From Chitinophagaceae bacterium (GTDB lineage: Bacteria; Bacteroidota; Bacteroidia; Chitinophagales; Chitinophagaceae), in the NCBI GenBank assembly GCA_947446645.1, contig CANFHA010000012.1:1-64000 (forward strand): a stretch of DNA of 64,000 nt, given 5' to 3'. A program made the position numbers and the translations under genes. Below the pieces are notes generated by a model. It ran no database searches, was not told where the DNA came from, and saw only the letters and a list, made by a program, of their open reading frames with translations. Each line of letters starts with the position of its first letter. Position 1 is the stretch's first letter. Positions 1 through 9,319 of the stretch are shown in pieces.

Positions 1-1599
1 ACAGGAACAGCATCAGTATGTGCAGGTTCAACAACCATGCTGACTGATGCAACCACAGGCGGCACATGGAGCAGCTCTAACGATGCTATTGCAACTGTAG
101 GTACAGATGGTACAGTGACAGGTGTTGCCGGCGGCACAGCGAGAATAACTTATACGGTTACCAATGGCTGCGGCTCAGCGATCACTACGACAATAGTTAC
201 AATTAGTCCGTTCACAGCAGGAACGATCACTGGTCCGTCAACTGTTTCGGTTGGCCTCAGCATCACTCTTGCCGATGCGGTAAGCGGTGGCGTATGGTCA
301 GCAAGCAACGGCAATGCCACAGTAGGCAGCACCGGTATAGTAACAGGCGTAACAACAGGAACTGTATCGATCAGCTATACAGTAACGAACAGCTGCGGCA
401 CAGTATCAGCTACGCAGGTAGTAACCGTGACAGCGGCGAGCTCCGGCATCGTTGGCTCGCTGAGTGTGTGTGTCGGCTCGACTACAGCTCTTACGGATGC
501 AACTCCGGGCGGCACATGGCGCAGCTCAAATACGTTTAACGCAACAGTCGGTACATCGGGTATTGTAACGGGTGTGGCTGCAGGTACTGCAACCATATCT
601 TATACAGTAGGCGGCGTGCCAACGCTGGCAGTGATAACGGTTAACCCGAATCCTTCGGGAATTGGCGGATCGAACTCGGTATGTGTTGGTTCATCGGTAA
701 CGATGAGCGACTTTACCGCAGGTGGCACCTGGACGAGCACGGCGGGTGTATCTGTAACAACAGGTACTACATTGACAACAGTTACCGGTATCACAGCCGG
801 GCTGAACACGGTATCATATACATTGCCAACAGGTTGTTACGTTGTAAAGAACATCACGGTGAATGATGTGCCTGGTCCGATACTTGGTAACCTGTCTATC
901 TGCACGGGCACTGTATCACACCTGACCGATGCGACAGGCGGCGGTGTATCATGGACGAGCGGTACCACATCAGTTGCAACGATCAATGCATCGGGCAATG
1001 CTACTGGTGTATCAGCGGGTACTTCGGTGATCACGTATGCGATCACTACAGGTTGTAAAGCCACAGCAACGGTAACGGTACACTCCTGTCCTTCAGCACC
1101 TGGTCATGGCAGCTCGGTAAGCGGAGTAGTAGGGGTACTTACCGGAGCCAGCGTAAGCATAGCAGACGAAGTGATGAGCGGTATGTGGAGCAGTAGCAAC
1201 ACTACAGTAGCTACAGTGGATGGTGCTGGCCTTGTAACAGGGGTTGCACCGGGCTCTGCTAACATCACCCACATTGTAACAGATGCAGACGGCGGTGTAT
1301 CTACAACCGTAACACCGGTAGTAGTGAGCGTAGCAGCGGGTGATGTAAGGGTAATGCCAAATCCGAACAATGGTACGTTCACGCTGAAAGGCACACTGGT
1401 TACAGCGCAGGATGAAGAAGTGTCAATAGAAGTGACTGATGTGCTTGGACAGGTGATCTACACGAGTAAGGTAGCCGTTCATGGTGGTAAGCTTAATGAG
1501 AAAGTGAACATGGATAATACATTTGCAAACGGAATGTACATGCTGACCATTCACGGTAACAGTGAGAATAAAGTGTTCCACTTTGTGATTGAAAAATAG
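1..1599 (+). CDS. Ig-like (BIG2) repeat protein with T9SS type A sorting domain, 5' partial
   Basis: The reading frame is open from base 1, so the gene starts before the window; the ATG at 37 is internal. The visible 532 residues are about six imperfect repeats of 65-90 residues built on a G-x-W-x-S-x-N ... ATV ... G-x-VTGV-x-x-G ... I-x-YTV pattern, typical of bacterial Ig-like group 2 folds. The last 80 or so residues (from VRVMPNPNNGTF) have the P-N-P-x-x-G and DVLGQ motifs of a T9SS type A C-terminal domain, so the protein is probably exported through T9SS and anchored or released at the surface. Function is likely adhesive or structural; nothing indicates an enzyme. A strong terminator follows the stop codon. 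The sorting domain is confident, the Ig fold likely, the role unknown. Confidence 0.85.
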   Translation, partial: TGTASVCAGSTTMLTDATTGGTWSSSNDAIATVGTDGTVTGVAGGTARITYTVTNGCGSAITTTIVTISPFTAGTITGPSTVSVGLSITLADAVSGGVWSASNGNATVGSTGIVTGVTTGTVSISYTVTNSCGTVSATQVVTVTAASSGIVGSLSVCVGSTTALTDATPGGTWRSSNTFNATVGTSGIVTGVAAGTATISYTVGGVPTLAVITVNPNPSGIGGSNSVCVGSSVTMSDFTAGGTWTSTAGVSVTTGTTLTTVTGITAGLNTVSYTLPTGCYVVKNITVNDVPGPILGNLSICTGTVSHLTDATGGGVSWTSGTTSVATINASGNATGVSAGTSVITYAITTGCKATATVTVHSCPSAPGHGSSVSGVVGVLTGASVSIADEVMSGMWSSSNTTVATVDGAGLVTGVAPGSANITHIVTDADGGVSTTVTPVVVSVAAGDVRVMPNPNNGTFTLKGTLVTAQDEEVSIEVTDVLGQVIYTSKVAVHGGKLNEKVNMDNTFANGMYMLTIHGNSENKVFHFVIEK

Positions 1600-1617
1600 T
1601 AGTACGCATTGAGGAAG

Positions 1618-1647
1618 GCGGGCCGCGAAAGTGGCCCGCTTTTTTTT
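1618..1647 (+). terminator. Rho-independent terminator of the Ig-repeat gene
   Basis: A 9-bp GC-rich stem (one G-U pair) is closed by a GAAA tetraloop and followed by eight T. It begins 18 bases after the stop codon of the Ig-repeat gene. Confidence 0.9.
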
Positions 1648-1674
1648 ATTTTAAAGACTTAGATTCCTTATCTT

Positions 1675-2106
1675 ATGACCAACTATATCAGTTGTATGAA
1701 TGGCTCGCTGACAGGAATGCCCGAAGACGTATTAGTTTACCATCAATCATTATTGCCCGGAGACAAGGCAATCTGTGATCTGCTATACCGTGAGATAAGC
1801 ACTGGTATGCCGGATGCAGAAAATAAGGTATGGCACAGGCATCCAGTATGGTTCCTGCAGGGCAATCCCATTGTTGGGTACAGTAAGCTTAAGGATAGCG
1901 TAAGACTGATGTTTTGGAGTGGTCAGTCTTTTGATGAACCAGGATTGCATGCTGAAGGTAGTTTTAAGGCTGCAGAGGCGCGATACATAACTCAGCCCCA
2001 GGTAAATATTGAGGATCTGAAACGCTGGCTTCTGAAATCGAGGGAGATACAGTGGGACTATAAGAATATAGTGAAAAGGAAGGGTGAACTATTGCGGTTG
2101 TACTAA
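1675..2106 (+). CDS. DUF1801 family protein
   Basis: A 143-residue protein whose middle (WHRHPVWFLQGNPIVGYSKL, then VRLMFWSGQSF) matches what I know of the DUF1801 / YdhG-like fold. These are small cytoplasmic proteins of unproven biochemical role, some related to iron-chaperone-like folds. It has no signal peptide or membrane segment. The C-terminus is basic (KNIVKRKGELLRLY). It starts 28 bases after the T-run of the upstream terminator, so it should have its own promoter. Family assignment is fairly sure; function is not. Confidence 0.75.
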   Translation: MTNYISCMNGSLTGMPEDVLVYHQSLLPGDKAICDLLYREISTGMPDAENKVWHRHPVWFLQGNPIVGYSKLKDSVRLMFWSGQSFDEPGLHAEGSFKAAEARYITQPQVNIEDLKRWLLKSREIQWDYKNIVKRKGELLRLY

Positions 2107-2237
2107 TAGATTTGATAGAAAGCCAGAACCTCTTTTAACTACATTTTCAGATATTCAAATAGCCTTGCCTTAAAAAGGTAAAGCCCCACCATAGTGAGGC
2201 CTTGCTAATATGTCGGATGGATGTATATACCCTGTTC

Positions 2238-2681
2238 TCAAATGTTCTGGCTGGTTACTACATTAGTTTGCATCAGGCTAACCCGGTTTCCCTCTGGGTC
2301 TTGAACAGATATCCAAAGGCCCACACCTGGTATCATCATTGGCTCCATGCCGGGTTCGCCTTTTTCATTCATTGCACCTAGTATTTTTCCTCCATTTTCC
2401 TGCACAGCCTTCATGGCGCTATGTATATCTGGCACAGAAATAACAACAGAAGGGACATGGGAAAGTGGATTTTCGTTTTTCTGATAAAAGCCACCGTTGA
2501 TAGTTCCTGGTGTTTTTATCATACCTTTTTCATCGGTATCGGCAGTTTGCGCTACTACATAATCGCCCATTTCAGGGCCTAACTGCACCAGCTGCCAGCC
2601 AAATGCGGTAGCGTAAAATTTCTTCATTCGATCACGATCGAAATATCCCATTTCGAAATGAATAACCGGATTCATGCTCAT
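2238..2681 (-). CDS. VOC family (glyoxalase/bleomycin-resistance fold) protein
   Basis: A 147-residue protein with two beta-alpha-beta-beta-beta modules typical of the vicinal oxygen chelate superfamily. The first starts at NPVIHFEMGYFDRDRMKKFY with FGW; the second contains VVISVPDIHSAMKAV, an ENGGKIL helix turn and the closing WISVQDPEGNRVSLMQ strand. It resembles the single-chain VOC proteins often annotated as glyoxalase or extradiol-dioxygenase-like. Metal-binding residues cannot be assigned with confidence, so substrate and reaction are unknown. It stands alone, transcribed away from the kinase operon. Confidence 0.8.
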   Translation of the reverse strand: MSMNPVIHFEMGYFDRDRMKKFYATAFGWQLVQLGPEMGDYVVAQTADTDEKGMIKTPGTINGGFYQKNENPLSHVPSVVISVPDIHSAMKAVQENGGKILGAMNEKGEPGMEPMMIPGVGLWISVQDPEGNRVSLMQTNVVTSQNI

Positions 2682-2917
2682 GTTTTTATGTTTTAGAGTT
2701 TCGTTGTTGATTGTAATATAGATATGTATTTATGTCTATGGAGTAAAAATGCAACTACTTGGGCTTTCAGAGGCTGACATTTTTTGCACATTGAAGCAGA
2801 ATCTGTCTGTTTATGTAGCTGGCACGATTTTCGTCTATGAGAATAGTTAGGCCCAAAGCATGTTTTAATGAATATTTTTTATACAAATATGATTTGTGTC
2901 TGTAATTTTGATCCCAA

Positions 2918-4495
2918 ATGATTCTTATTGTTGACGATAAAGCTGAGAATATTTTTTCTCTTAAAAAAACGCTGGAGTTAAGCGGGTTTGAGGTAGACTC
3001 TGCACAATCTGGAGAAGAGGCGCTGAAGAAGATCCTTCATGAGTCCTACTCTTTGATAATACTGGACGTGCAAATGCCAGGAATGGATGGTTTTGAAGTA
3101 GCGGAGATATTGTCTGGCTATAGCAAGGCCAAAGATATCCCCATAATATTTCTTTCAGCGGTCAATACAGATAAAAAATTTATTACCAAAGGATATACAT
3201 CAGGCGGCATTGACTATGTAACGAAGCCTGTTGATCCTGATCTCTTTATTCTTAGGGTAAAAACCCTTAACAGGCTTTCTGAGCAGAACAGGGAACTGAA
3301 CCGCGTGCGCCTTTACCTGCTGGATGAGGTAGAAGTAAGGAAAAAGACCGAGCTGGAAATGAAAAAGATGCTTCGGGAATTGCAGCTGGTACTTGAATCT
3401 ATGCCACAGATGGCCTTTACACTTAAGGGCAATGGTGAAATAGAGTTTGTGAATGAACAATGGTACCTGTATGCAGACAGTAACGCTGCAATGCCAATAT
3501 TTCATGTGGACGATGCGGCTGTAGCCAAAGCCCTCTCTGAGTCGATTCTCACAGGCAAGCCATTCCAGGCAGAAGTACGGATAAAGAGCCGCCTGCTTAA
3601 TACGTTTCGTTATCATCTGCTAAAAGTGACCCCTGTAAAGCAAGGAAACCTTGTATTGAAATGGGTTGGCACGTTTACCGACATAGAAGAACAGAAAGCT
3701 GCAAATGAAATGCTGGAAGCTAAAGTGAGTGAACGCACGCGGGAACTTATGACCAAGAACCGGGAGCTTGAAGCGACGAACCACGAATTGCAGCAGTTCG
3801 CATCTGTGGCGTCGCATGACCTGAAAGAGCCGCTGCGTAAGATTCAGTTGTTCAGCTCAATAGTTAAAGAACAATTTCTTGCTGATTCTCCACAGGGTGC
3901 GGCGAACATGGAGCGTATAATCAGCTCATCAAAACGTATGACCGGACTTATCAATGACCTGCTTGACTATTCCCGGCTTTCAGTAAATTCATTTTTCAAG
4001 CGCACCTGTCTCCGTGATCTGATAGGTGAAATTGTCAATGATCTGGAGTTTACGATTGTGGAAAAAGGCGCTACAGTTGAGGTCGGGGAATTGCCGCTAT
4101 TAGATGTAATTCCCGGCCAGATAAGGCAGGTGTTTCAAAACCTGATAACTAATTCTCTTAAGTTTTCCAGGGAAGGTGTGAGCCCGGTGATCCGTATAAG
4201 ATCGGAGGTGGGCGGGGCGGTTTGCCGGATATATGTTTCTGACAACGGCATTGGATTTAACGAAAAATACCTTGACAAAATATTTACGATATTTCAGCGG
4301 CTGAATACCAGGGAGGCATATGAGGGTACTGGCATAGGCCTGGCTATTGTAAAAAAAATAATGGATAAGCACAACGGCACAATAACGGCCCGGAGTAAAG
4401 AGGGTGAGGGCGCCACATTTGTAATGACGCTTCCGATTCACCAGATTCAAGAACCTGTTTTAGAAAATCAGATTTCCAATAATGGACAAGACTAA
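2918..4495 (+). CDS. Receiver-sensor histidine kinase (REC-PAS-like-HisKA-HATPase)
   Basis: A 525-residue soluble signalling protein. Residues 1-115 are a receiver domain (acidic pair D6/D7, phospho-acceptor D50 in LIILDVQMPG, conserved K103 in TKPVD). A short coiled linker leads to a PAS-like domain at about 150-258 and a coil. The HisKA domain has H300 in SHDLKEPLRK. The HATPase domain has an N-box (QVFQNLITNSLKF), DNGIGF and GTGIGLAIVKK. Having its receiver at the N-terminus, it can be switched by phosphate from a partner and pass a signal on. Its last 14 bases overlap the next gene, the hybrid kinase, so the two should be co-translated and may work in one phosphorelay. Confidence 0.9.
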   Translation: MILIVDDKAENIFSLKKTLELSGFEVDSAQSGEEALKKILHESYSLIILDVQMPGMDGFEVAEILSGYSKAKDIPIIFLSAVNTDKKFITKGYTSGGIDYVTKPVDPDLFILRVKTLNRLSEQNRELNRVRLYLLDEVEVRKKTELEMKKMLRELQLVLESMPQMAFTLKGNGEIEFVNEQWYLYADSNAAMPIFHVDDAAVAKALSESILTGKPFQAEVRIKSRLLNTFRYHLLKVTPVKQGNLVLKWVGTFTDIEEQKAANEMLEAKVSERTRELMTKNRELEATNHELQQFASVASHDLKEPLRKIQLFSSIVKEQFLADSPQGAANMERIISSSKRMTGLINDLLDYSRLSVNSFFKRTCLRDLIGEIVNDLEFTIVEKGATVEVGELPLLDVIPGQIRQVFQNLITNSLKFSREGVSPVIRIRSEVGGAVCRIYVSDNGIGFNEKYLDKIFTIFQRLNTREAYEGTGIGLAIVKKIMDKHNGTITARSKEGEGATFVMTLPIHQIQEPVLENQISNNGQD

Positions 4496-4778
4496 TTCCG
4501 CTTCATCGATTACGCGACAATTACAACTGGTTTTCGGCATATCTATATTGATATTGCTGATCAGTTCCTATGCTTCCTTCTACAGTAATAAAAAGCTTAT
4601 AGACACGTCGCGGTGGGTAAACCATACAAACGATGTTATAAAGCATGCTGAGGCCATGATATCACTGGCAAAGGACGCAGAGACAGGGCAGAGAGGTTAT
4701 ATTATTACAGAGGATACCATTTTTTACAGCCCTATACCGGGGCCTATAAGCGTGCGCTTACAGCGTGCCAGCTGCTGA
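4482..4778 (+). CDS. N-terminal fragment of hybrid kinase (TM + start of CHASE3), frameshifted
   Basis: The 98-residue frame carries a membrane helix at about 13-32 and the first half of a CHASE3 extracellular sensor (HAEAMISLAKDAETGQRGYI). It then reads a short nonsense tail (YSPIPGPIS...) and stops. If the T6 run at 4720-4725 had one more T, the frame would continue as FLQPYTGAYKRALTACQLL, an excellent CHASE3 match, straight into the next open frame. The stretch is therefore the front of the gene annotated from 4802, not a separate gene. The loss may be a real mutation or a homopolymer sequencing error. Confidence 0.75.
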   Translation: MDKTNSASSITRQLQLVFGISILILLISSYASFYSNKKLIDTSRWVNHTNDVIKHAEAMISLAKDAETGQRGYIITEDTIFYSPIPGPISVRLQRASC

Positions 4779-4801
4779 AAAACCTGACATCTGATAACCC
4801 G

Positions 4802-7800
4802 GTGCAGCAGCAAAATATTGACGAAGCGAAGGACCTTATAGATCAGCGCTTTGTGCAAATGCAGCGGGTGCTAAGCCTGACAACCAAGCAAACAGCCGAA
4901 AGCAGGGCCAACTATCTCCTTACCAGCCACGATGAGATGGTGAAAGGGAAAATGATAATGGATAAGTTGCGGGCCGTGGTAGAAGAAATTAAAACTGAAG
5001 AACAACGGCTTTTAAAGATTCGTACAGATGAACAGGAGACCTACATAAAGTATGCGCCGGTGATGGTTATTTTTGCAGCCCTCATTTCTGTATTAATATC
5101 TGTGCTTGCTTACTTTAGAATAAAAGCTGACCTGGATATGCGGGTACAGAAACAAAAGGAGGACGAAGAATTATACATAGCAACCGGTAAGCGCATAGCT
5201 GAGATAGAAAAGGTAACATCTGTGATAGCCGCAGGCGACTATACTGTACGCTCCAAGGACGAAGCAAAAGATGAACTGGGCAGAATATCTGCTGCGCTCA
5301 ATGATATGGTGGTGTCGCTGGAGACAAATTTTGCCGAACTGGAAAGAAGAAACTGGCTGCAGAGTGGTAGCGTGGTGCTAAGTAATGCAGTAAGAGGCGA
5401 GCGCTTTGTAAAAAAAATGGCGCAAAAAATACTAAGCCACTTGTCTGCATATTTAAATGCACAGGTGGCAACTCTCTATATTGCAGACAGCAATTTGAAC
5501 CTCAGATTGCGGGGAGGATATGCAATAACTAATGCTCCGGATGAGATACCGCCGGGTGAGGGGTTTGTGGGGCAGGCAATGCAAAATGGGAAGATGATAG
5601 TTGCAGAGAATCTTCCAGCTAACTATCTGTCTATTGCTTCGTCTATAGGCAGTACCCAGCCTGTTGCAGCTATTGTATTGCCGCTGGTGTATGACAACAA
5701 TATTGTTGGCGTGATAGAGCTGGGAATGTTGCGCAAGCCCAATGAAACGGAACTGACTTTTCTGCGCGACAATGAAGAAGCGCTGGCGATAGCGCTGAAT
5801 ACGGCTCTCAACTATGAACGTATACAGACCTTGCTTGAAGAAACACAGGCACAGTCTGAAGAGCTGCAGTCGCAGCACAATGAGTTGGAAAATATAAATG
5901 CTGAACTGGAGATGCAGACCGCCAAGCTGCAGGCATCGGAAGAGGAGCTGCGTGTGCAGCAGGAAGAGCTGCAACAGGCAAACAGGGAGCTTGAAGAGCG
6001 TTCCAGCATGCTGGAGGAACGCAACCAGCTGATACTGGAGCGCAACCTGGACGTGCAACGCAAGGCGGAGGAACTGGAGCTGAGCACAAAGTACAAATCT
6101 GAATTCCTGGCAAATATGTCGCACGAACTGCGTACGCCACTCAACTCTATATTGTTGCTGAGCAGGTTGCTGGCGGACAATAGTACCAATAACCTGGATA
6201 CAGACCAGGTAGAATATGCCCGTGTGATTCAGAGCTCAGGTAATGGGCTGCTGACGCTTATTGATGAGATACTGGACCTGTCGAAAATAGAAGCGGGTAA
6301 GATGGACCTGGAATACGAGCGTGTTACTGTGAAAGAGATAGCAGAAGATATGCGTTCGCTCTTTGAGCCAATGGCCAATGATAAAAAGATAGGATTTAAA
6401 ATAGAAACAGATGACTATGTTGTGCCTGAGTTTGACACTGACAAGCTGAGGCTGGAGCAAGTGTTGAAGAATCTGCTTTCAAACGCGCTGAAATTTACAA
6501 AGACCGGTAGTATAACGCTGAAGATGGCTAATAACGTGAAAGATGGCTACATTGATTTTTCTGTTACAGATACCGGGATCGGAATTGCGCCTGGAAAGCA
6601 AAAGCTGATATTTGAAGCTTTCCAGCAGGCCGATGGATCTACAAGACGAAACTACGGTGGCACTGGGCTGGGGTTATCCATTAGCCGGCAACTGGCAAGG
6701 TTGCTCGGTGGTGACATAGCATTGGAAAGTGTGGAAGGTAAGGGTAGCAGATTTACACTAACTGTGCCGGTAAGTGAGGAGCGGATCGTGGTGACGCAAA
6801 TCGACAAAGCAGAAGAAATTCACGAGGACATTATGCCGGCAGAAAAGGCGGTTGTGAAGGATGAAAGTTACAACAGTAAATATGTGGCTTCAAATATTCC
6901 CGATGCATTACCTGACGACAGGTATACCGTGAAGCAGGGCGATAAGGCAATACTTATAGTAGAGGACGATATGAACTTTGCGCGCTCACTGCTGGAGTTT
7001 ACCAGGAAGAAGGGATACAAAGCCATATTAAGTGTGCGTGGTGATGAAGGTCTGGAACTGGCGCGGAAGTATCAGCCGATAGGCATACTGCTTGATGTGC
7101 AACTGCCTGTAAAAAGCGGGCTGCAGGTAATGGATGAGCTGAAGGCAGACCCGAGAACGCGCCATATACCGGTGCATATGATGTCATCGCACTCGCTTAA
7201 GAAGGAAAGCCTTACAAAAGGCGCTATCGATTTTATTGACAAGCCATTTGCCTTTGAGCAGATGCAGGACGTTTTCAATAAGCTGGAACATGTGCTTAAC
7301 CGCACTACCAAGAAGGTGTTGATAGTTGAGGACAATCCAATACATGCCAAAGCCCTTTCGTATTTCCTGGAGACCTTTAACATTAACTCTGATATAAAGA
7401 ATACTATATCAGAAAGTATTGCAGCACTCAAAAAGGATACGGACTGCGTGATACTTGATATGGGCATACCTGATGCTAAATCATATGAAACGCTGGAACA
7501 AATAAAAGAGGATCCGAGCCTGGAAGGGTTGCCTATAATTGTGTTTACAGGTAAAAGTCTGTCGATGGCAGAGGAGCAGAAAATAAAAAAATATGCAGAC
7601 TCCATTGTAGTAAAAACGGCGCATTCGTACCAGCGCATTCTTGATGAGGTATCTATTTTTCTGCACCTGATGGAAGAAAATACGAAACCTGTCCACTCCA
7701 GCTATACAAAGCGGCTGGGGATACTGAATGATGTACTGAAACAAAAAACTGTGTTGGTGGTAGATGATGATGTCCGCAACATTTTTTCGCTTACCAAGAC

Positions 7801-8134
7801 GCTGGAGAAAGCCAATATGAATACTATAGCAGCTATAGACGGTAAGGAAGCTATTGAAAAGCTGAATGAGCATAAAAATATAGACATAGTACTGCTGGAC
7901 ATGATGATGCCCCAGATGGATGGCTATGAGACGGCAACGCGTATACGCGAGCATCCGGAATGGAGGAGCCTGCCAGTTATTGCAGTTACCGCCAAGGCTA
8001 TGACAGGTGACCGGGAAAAATGTATAAAGGCAGGAGCCTCAGACTATATCACTAAGCCGGTAGACCTTGACCAGCTATTGTCGCTGCTACGTGTATGGTT
8101 GTATGAAAAAACATCAAGCGCTGCAAATGGATAG
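4802..8134 (+). CDS. Hybrid histidine kinase, CHASE3-HAMP-GAF-HisKA-HATPase-REC-REC-REC (main fragment)
   Basis: The 1110-residue open frame holds nearly all of a kinase that would be about 1217 residues with the upstream fragment. In fragment numbering: rest of CHASE3 to about 75, membrane helix 85-105, HAMP to about 180, GAF about 200-340, a Glu/Gln-rich coiled coil about 345-435, and HisKA with H441 (MSHELRTPLN). The HATPase has its N-box at 557-565, DTGIGI and GGTGLGLSI. Three receivers follow, with phospho-acceptors D765, D886 and D1033 and lysines K824, K938 and K1085. The middle receiver is the most divergent. The GTG at 4802 is only the first start-like codon in this frame; the true start is the ATG at 4482. 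The next gene overlaps by 8 bases. It is likely the membrane sensor and phosphotransfer hub of the operon. Confidence 0.88.
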   Translation: MQQQNIDEAKDLIDQRFVQMQRVLSLTTKQTAESRANYLLTSHDEMVKGKMIMDKLRAVVEEIKTEEQRLLKIRTDEQETYIKYAPVMVIFAALISVLISVLAYFRIKADLDMRVQKQKEDEELYIATGKRIAEIEKVTSVIAAGDYTVRSKDEAKDELGRISAALNDMVVSLETNFAELERRNWLQSGSVVLSNAVRGERFVKKMAQKILSHLSAYLNAQVATLYIADSNLNLRLRGGYAITNAPDEIPPGEGFVGQAMQNGKMIVAENLPANYLSIASSIGSTQPVAAIVLPLVYDNNIVGVIELGMLRKPNETELTFLRDNEEALAIALNTALNYERIQTLLEETQAQSEELQSQHNELENINAELEMQTAKLQASEEELRVQQEELQQANRELEERSSMLEERNQLILERNLDVQRKAEELELSTKYKSEFLANMSHELRTPLNSILLLSRLLADNSTNNLDTDQVEYARVIQSSGNGLLTLIDEILDLSKIEAGKMDLEYERVTVKEIAEDMRSLFEPMANDKKIGFKIETDDYVVPEFDTDKLRLEQVLKNLLSNALKFTKTGSITLKMANNVKDGYIDFSVTDTGIGIAPGKQKLIFEAFQQADGSTRRNYGGTGLGLSISRQLARLLGGDIALESVEGKGSRFTLTVPVSEERIVVTQIDKAEEIHEDIMPAEKAVVKDESYNSKYVASNIPDALPDDRYTVKQGDKAILIVEDDMNFARSLLEFTRKKGYKAILSVRGDEGLELARKYQPIGILLDVQLPVKSGLQVMDELKADPRTRHIPVHMMSSHSLKKESLTKGAIDFIDKPFAFEQMQDVFNKLEHVLNRTTKKVLIVEDNPIHAKALSYFLETFNINSDIKNTISESIAALKKDTDCVILDMGIPDAKSYETLEQIKEDPSLEGLPIIVFTGKSLSMAEEQKIKKYADSIVVKTAHSYQRILDEVSIFLHLMEENTKPVHSSYTKRLGILNDVLKQKTVLVVDDDVRNIFSLTKTLEKANMNTIAAIDGKEAIEKLNEHKNIDIVLLDMMMPQMDGYETATRIREHPEWRSLPVIAVTAKAMTGDREKCIKAGASDYITKPVDLDQLLSLLRVWLYEKTSSAANG

Positions 8135-8498
8135 GAAACCGAATGTGTTGATTATTGATGATGACCCTCGCAATATTTTTGCGCTAAAGGCAATGCTCCG
8201 TTCCAAGGGCTTCGACTGTGTTACTGCGTTAACAGCGCACCAGGGGTTGGCATTTCTCGCAGAGTCTGCGGAGATAGACATTGTGCTGCTGGATATGATG
8301 ATGCCCCAGATGGACGGCTACGAAGCTATACCCAGGATAAAAGCTAAGCATAGTGTGCCCGTAATAGCAGTGACAGCCCAGGCAATGCATGGTGACCGGG
8401 AAAAGTGCCTGCAGGCCGGTGCCGATGACTATCTCTCTAAGCCTATAGATGTTGACAAATTGCTGAACGTGATGAAAACCTATATTAAACACCTGTAG
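8127..8498 (+). CDS. Stand-alone response regulator receiver (CheY-like)
   Basis: A 123-residue single receiver domain: acidic cluster DDD at 11-13, phospho-acceptor D56 in IVLLDMMMPQMDGYE, conserved T/S and the lysine of SKPID. There is no output domain, so it acts as a phosphate shuttle or by protein binding. I chose the ATG at 8127, whose ATGGATAG overlaps the kinase stop by 8 bases; an ATG at 8103 and one at 8067 in the same frame are alternatives but add residues unlike the family. It closely resembles the third receiver of the preceding hybrid kinase, including an identical stretch around the acceptor aspartate, so it probably arose by local duplication. Confidence 0.85.
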   Translation: MDRKPNVLIIDDDPRNIFALKAMLRSKGFDCVTALTAHQGLAFLAESAEIDIVLLDMMMPQMDGYEAIPRIKAKHSVPVIAVTAQAMHGDREKCLQAGADDYLSKPIDVDKLLNVMKTYIKHL

Positions 8499-8500
8499 CC

Positions 8501-9319
8501 TTGGAGATCAGTATTAATGATGAGCAACTAAAAGCACTTCTTAGTGATGTGCTGGATATTTATGGTTATGATTTCAGCGATTACTCCCACGCATCGATTG
8601 TCAGGAGGGTGAACCGGCTGATTTCGCTTGATAAGTTTCCCAGCTTCGCAGAGTTTCATTTCAGGTTACGCACAGATGCCCAGTACCTGGAGCGGTTTGT
8701 AGAGGAGATTACCGTGAATGTGACAGAAATGTTTCGTGACCCATCATTTTACACTGCTTTGCGGGAAACGGTGATACCTGAGATAGCCTCAAAACCATTT
8801 ATTCGCATATGGCATGCCGGCTGTGCCACGGGCGAAGAGGTGTATTCTATGGCCATAATGCTGCATGAGGCGGGCCTGCTGCATAAATCGCTGCTGTATG
8901 CTACAGATATTAACCCAAGCGTAGTAGAGCAGACACGCCGTGGCATATTTTCGCTGGCGCATATGCGCGAATATTCAGAGAACTATATAGCGTCTGGCGG
9001 TAAGCATGATTTCTCCTCCTACTACTCTGCCAAGTACGACCGGGTGATATTTAACGATATGCTACGGGAGAAAATTATCTGCTCTACACATAATCTCGTG
9101 TCTGATAGGTCTTTTAACGAGTTTCAGCTCATACTTTGCCGCAACGTGCTCATCTATTTTGATAAGTATCTTCAGGACCGTGTTTTAAAGCTGTTTGATG
9201 CAAGCCTGGAAAGACTTGGTTTTATGGCACTGGGATCTAAAGAAACCATGAAATTCTCCGACGTTCATCCATCATATCACCAACTCGGTAAGGAAAAAAT
9301 ATGGCGCAAGAAAAAGTAA
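8501..9319 (+). CDS. cheR: CheR-type glutamate O-methyltransferase
   Basis: A 272-residue protein of usual CheR length. The N-terminal helical domain is followed by the S-adenosylmethionine-binding core (IWHAGCATGEEVYSMAI, then LLYATDINPSVVEQ) and the LILCRNVLIYF motif of CheR enzymes. CheR transfers methyl groups from SAM to glutamates, classically on chemoreceptors. The start is a TTG two bases after the preceding stop; no ATG lies in frame nearby. No chemoreceptor, CheA or CheW gene is present here, so its substrate may be another signalling protein such as the neighbouring kinase. The gene overlaps cheB by 19 bases. Confidence 0.9.
   Translation: MEISINDEQLKALLSDVLDIYGYDFSDYSHASIVRRVNRLISLDKFPSFAEFHFRLRTDAQYLERFVEEITVNVTEMFRDPSFYTALRETVIPEIASKPFIRIWHAGCATGEEVYSMAIMLHEAGLLHKSLLYATDINPSVVEQTRRGIFSLAHMREYSENYIASGGKHDFSSYYSAKYDRVIFNDMLREKIICSTHNLVSDRSFNEFQLILCRNVLIYFDKYLQDRVLKLFDASLERLGFMALGSKETMKFSDVHPSYHQLGKEKIWRKKK

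Noticed and set aside
5453-6189. Long minus-strand frames opposite the hybrid kinase
   Set aside because: They are Leu/Ser/Cys-rich, overlap each other in several frames, and mirror the coiled-coil codons; they are shadows.
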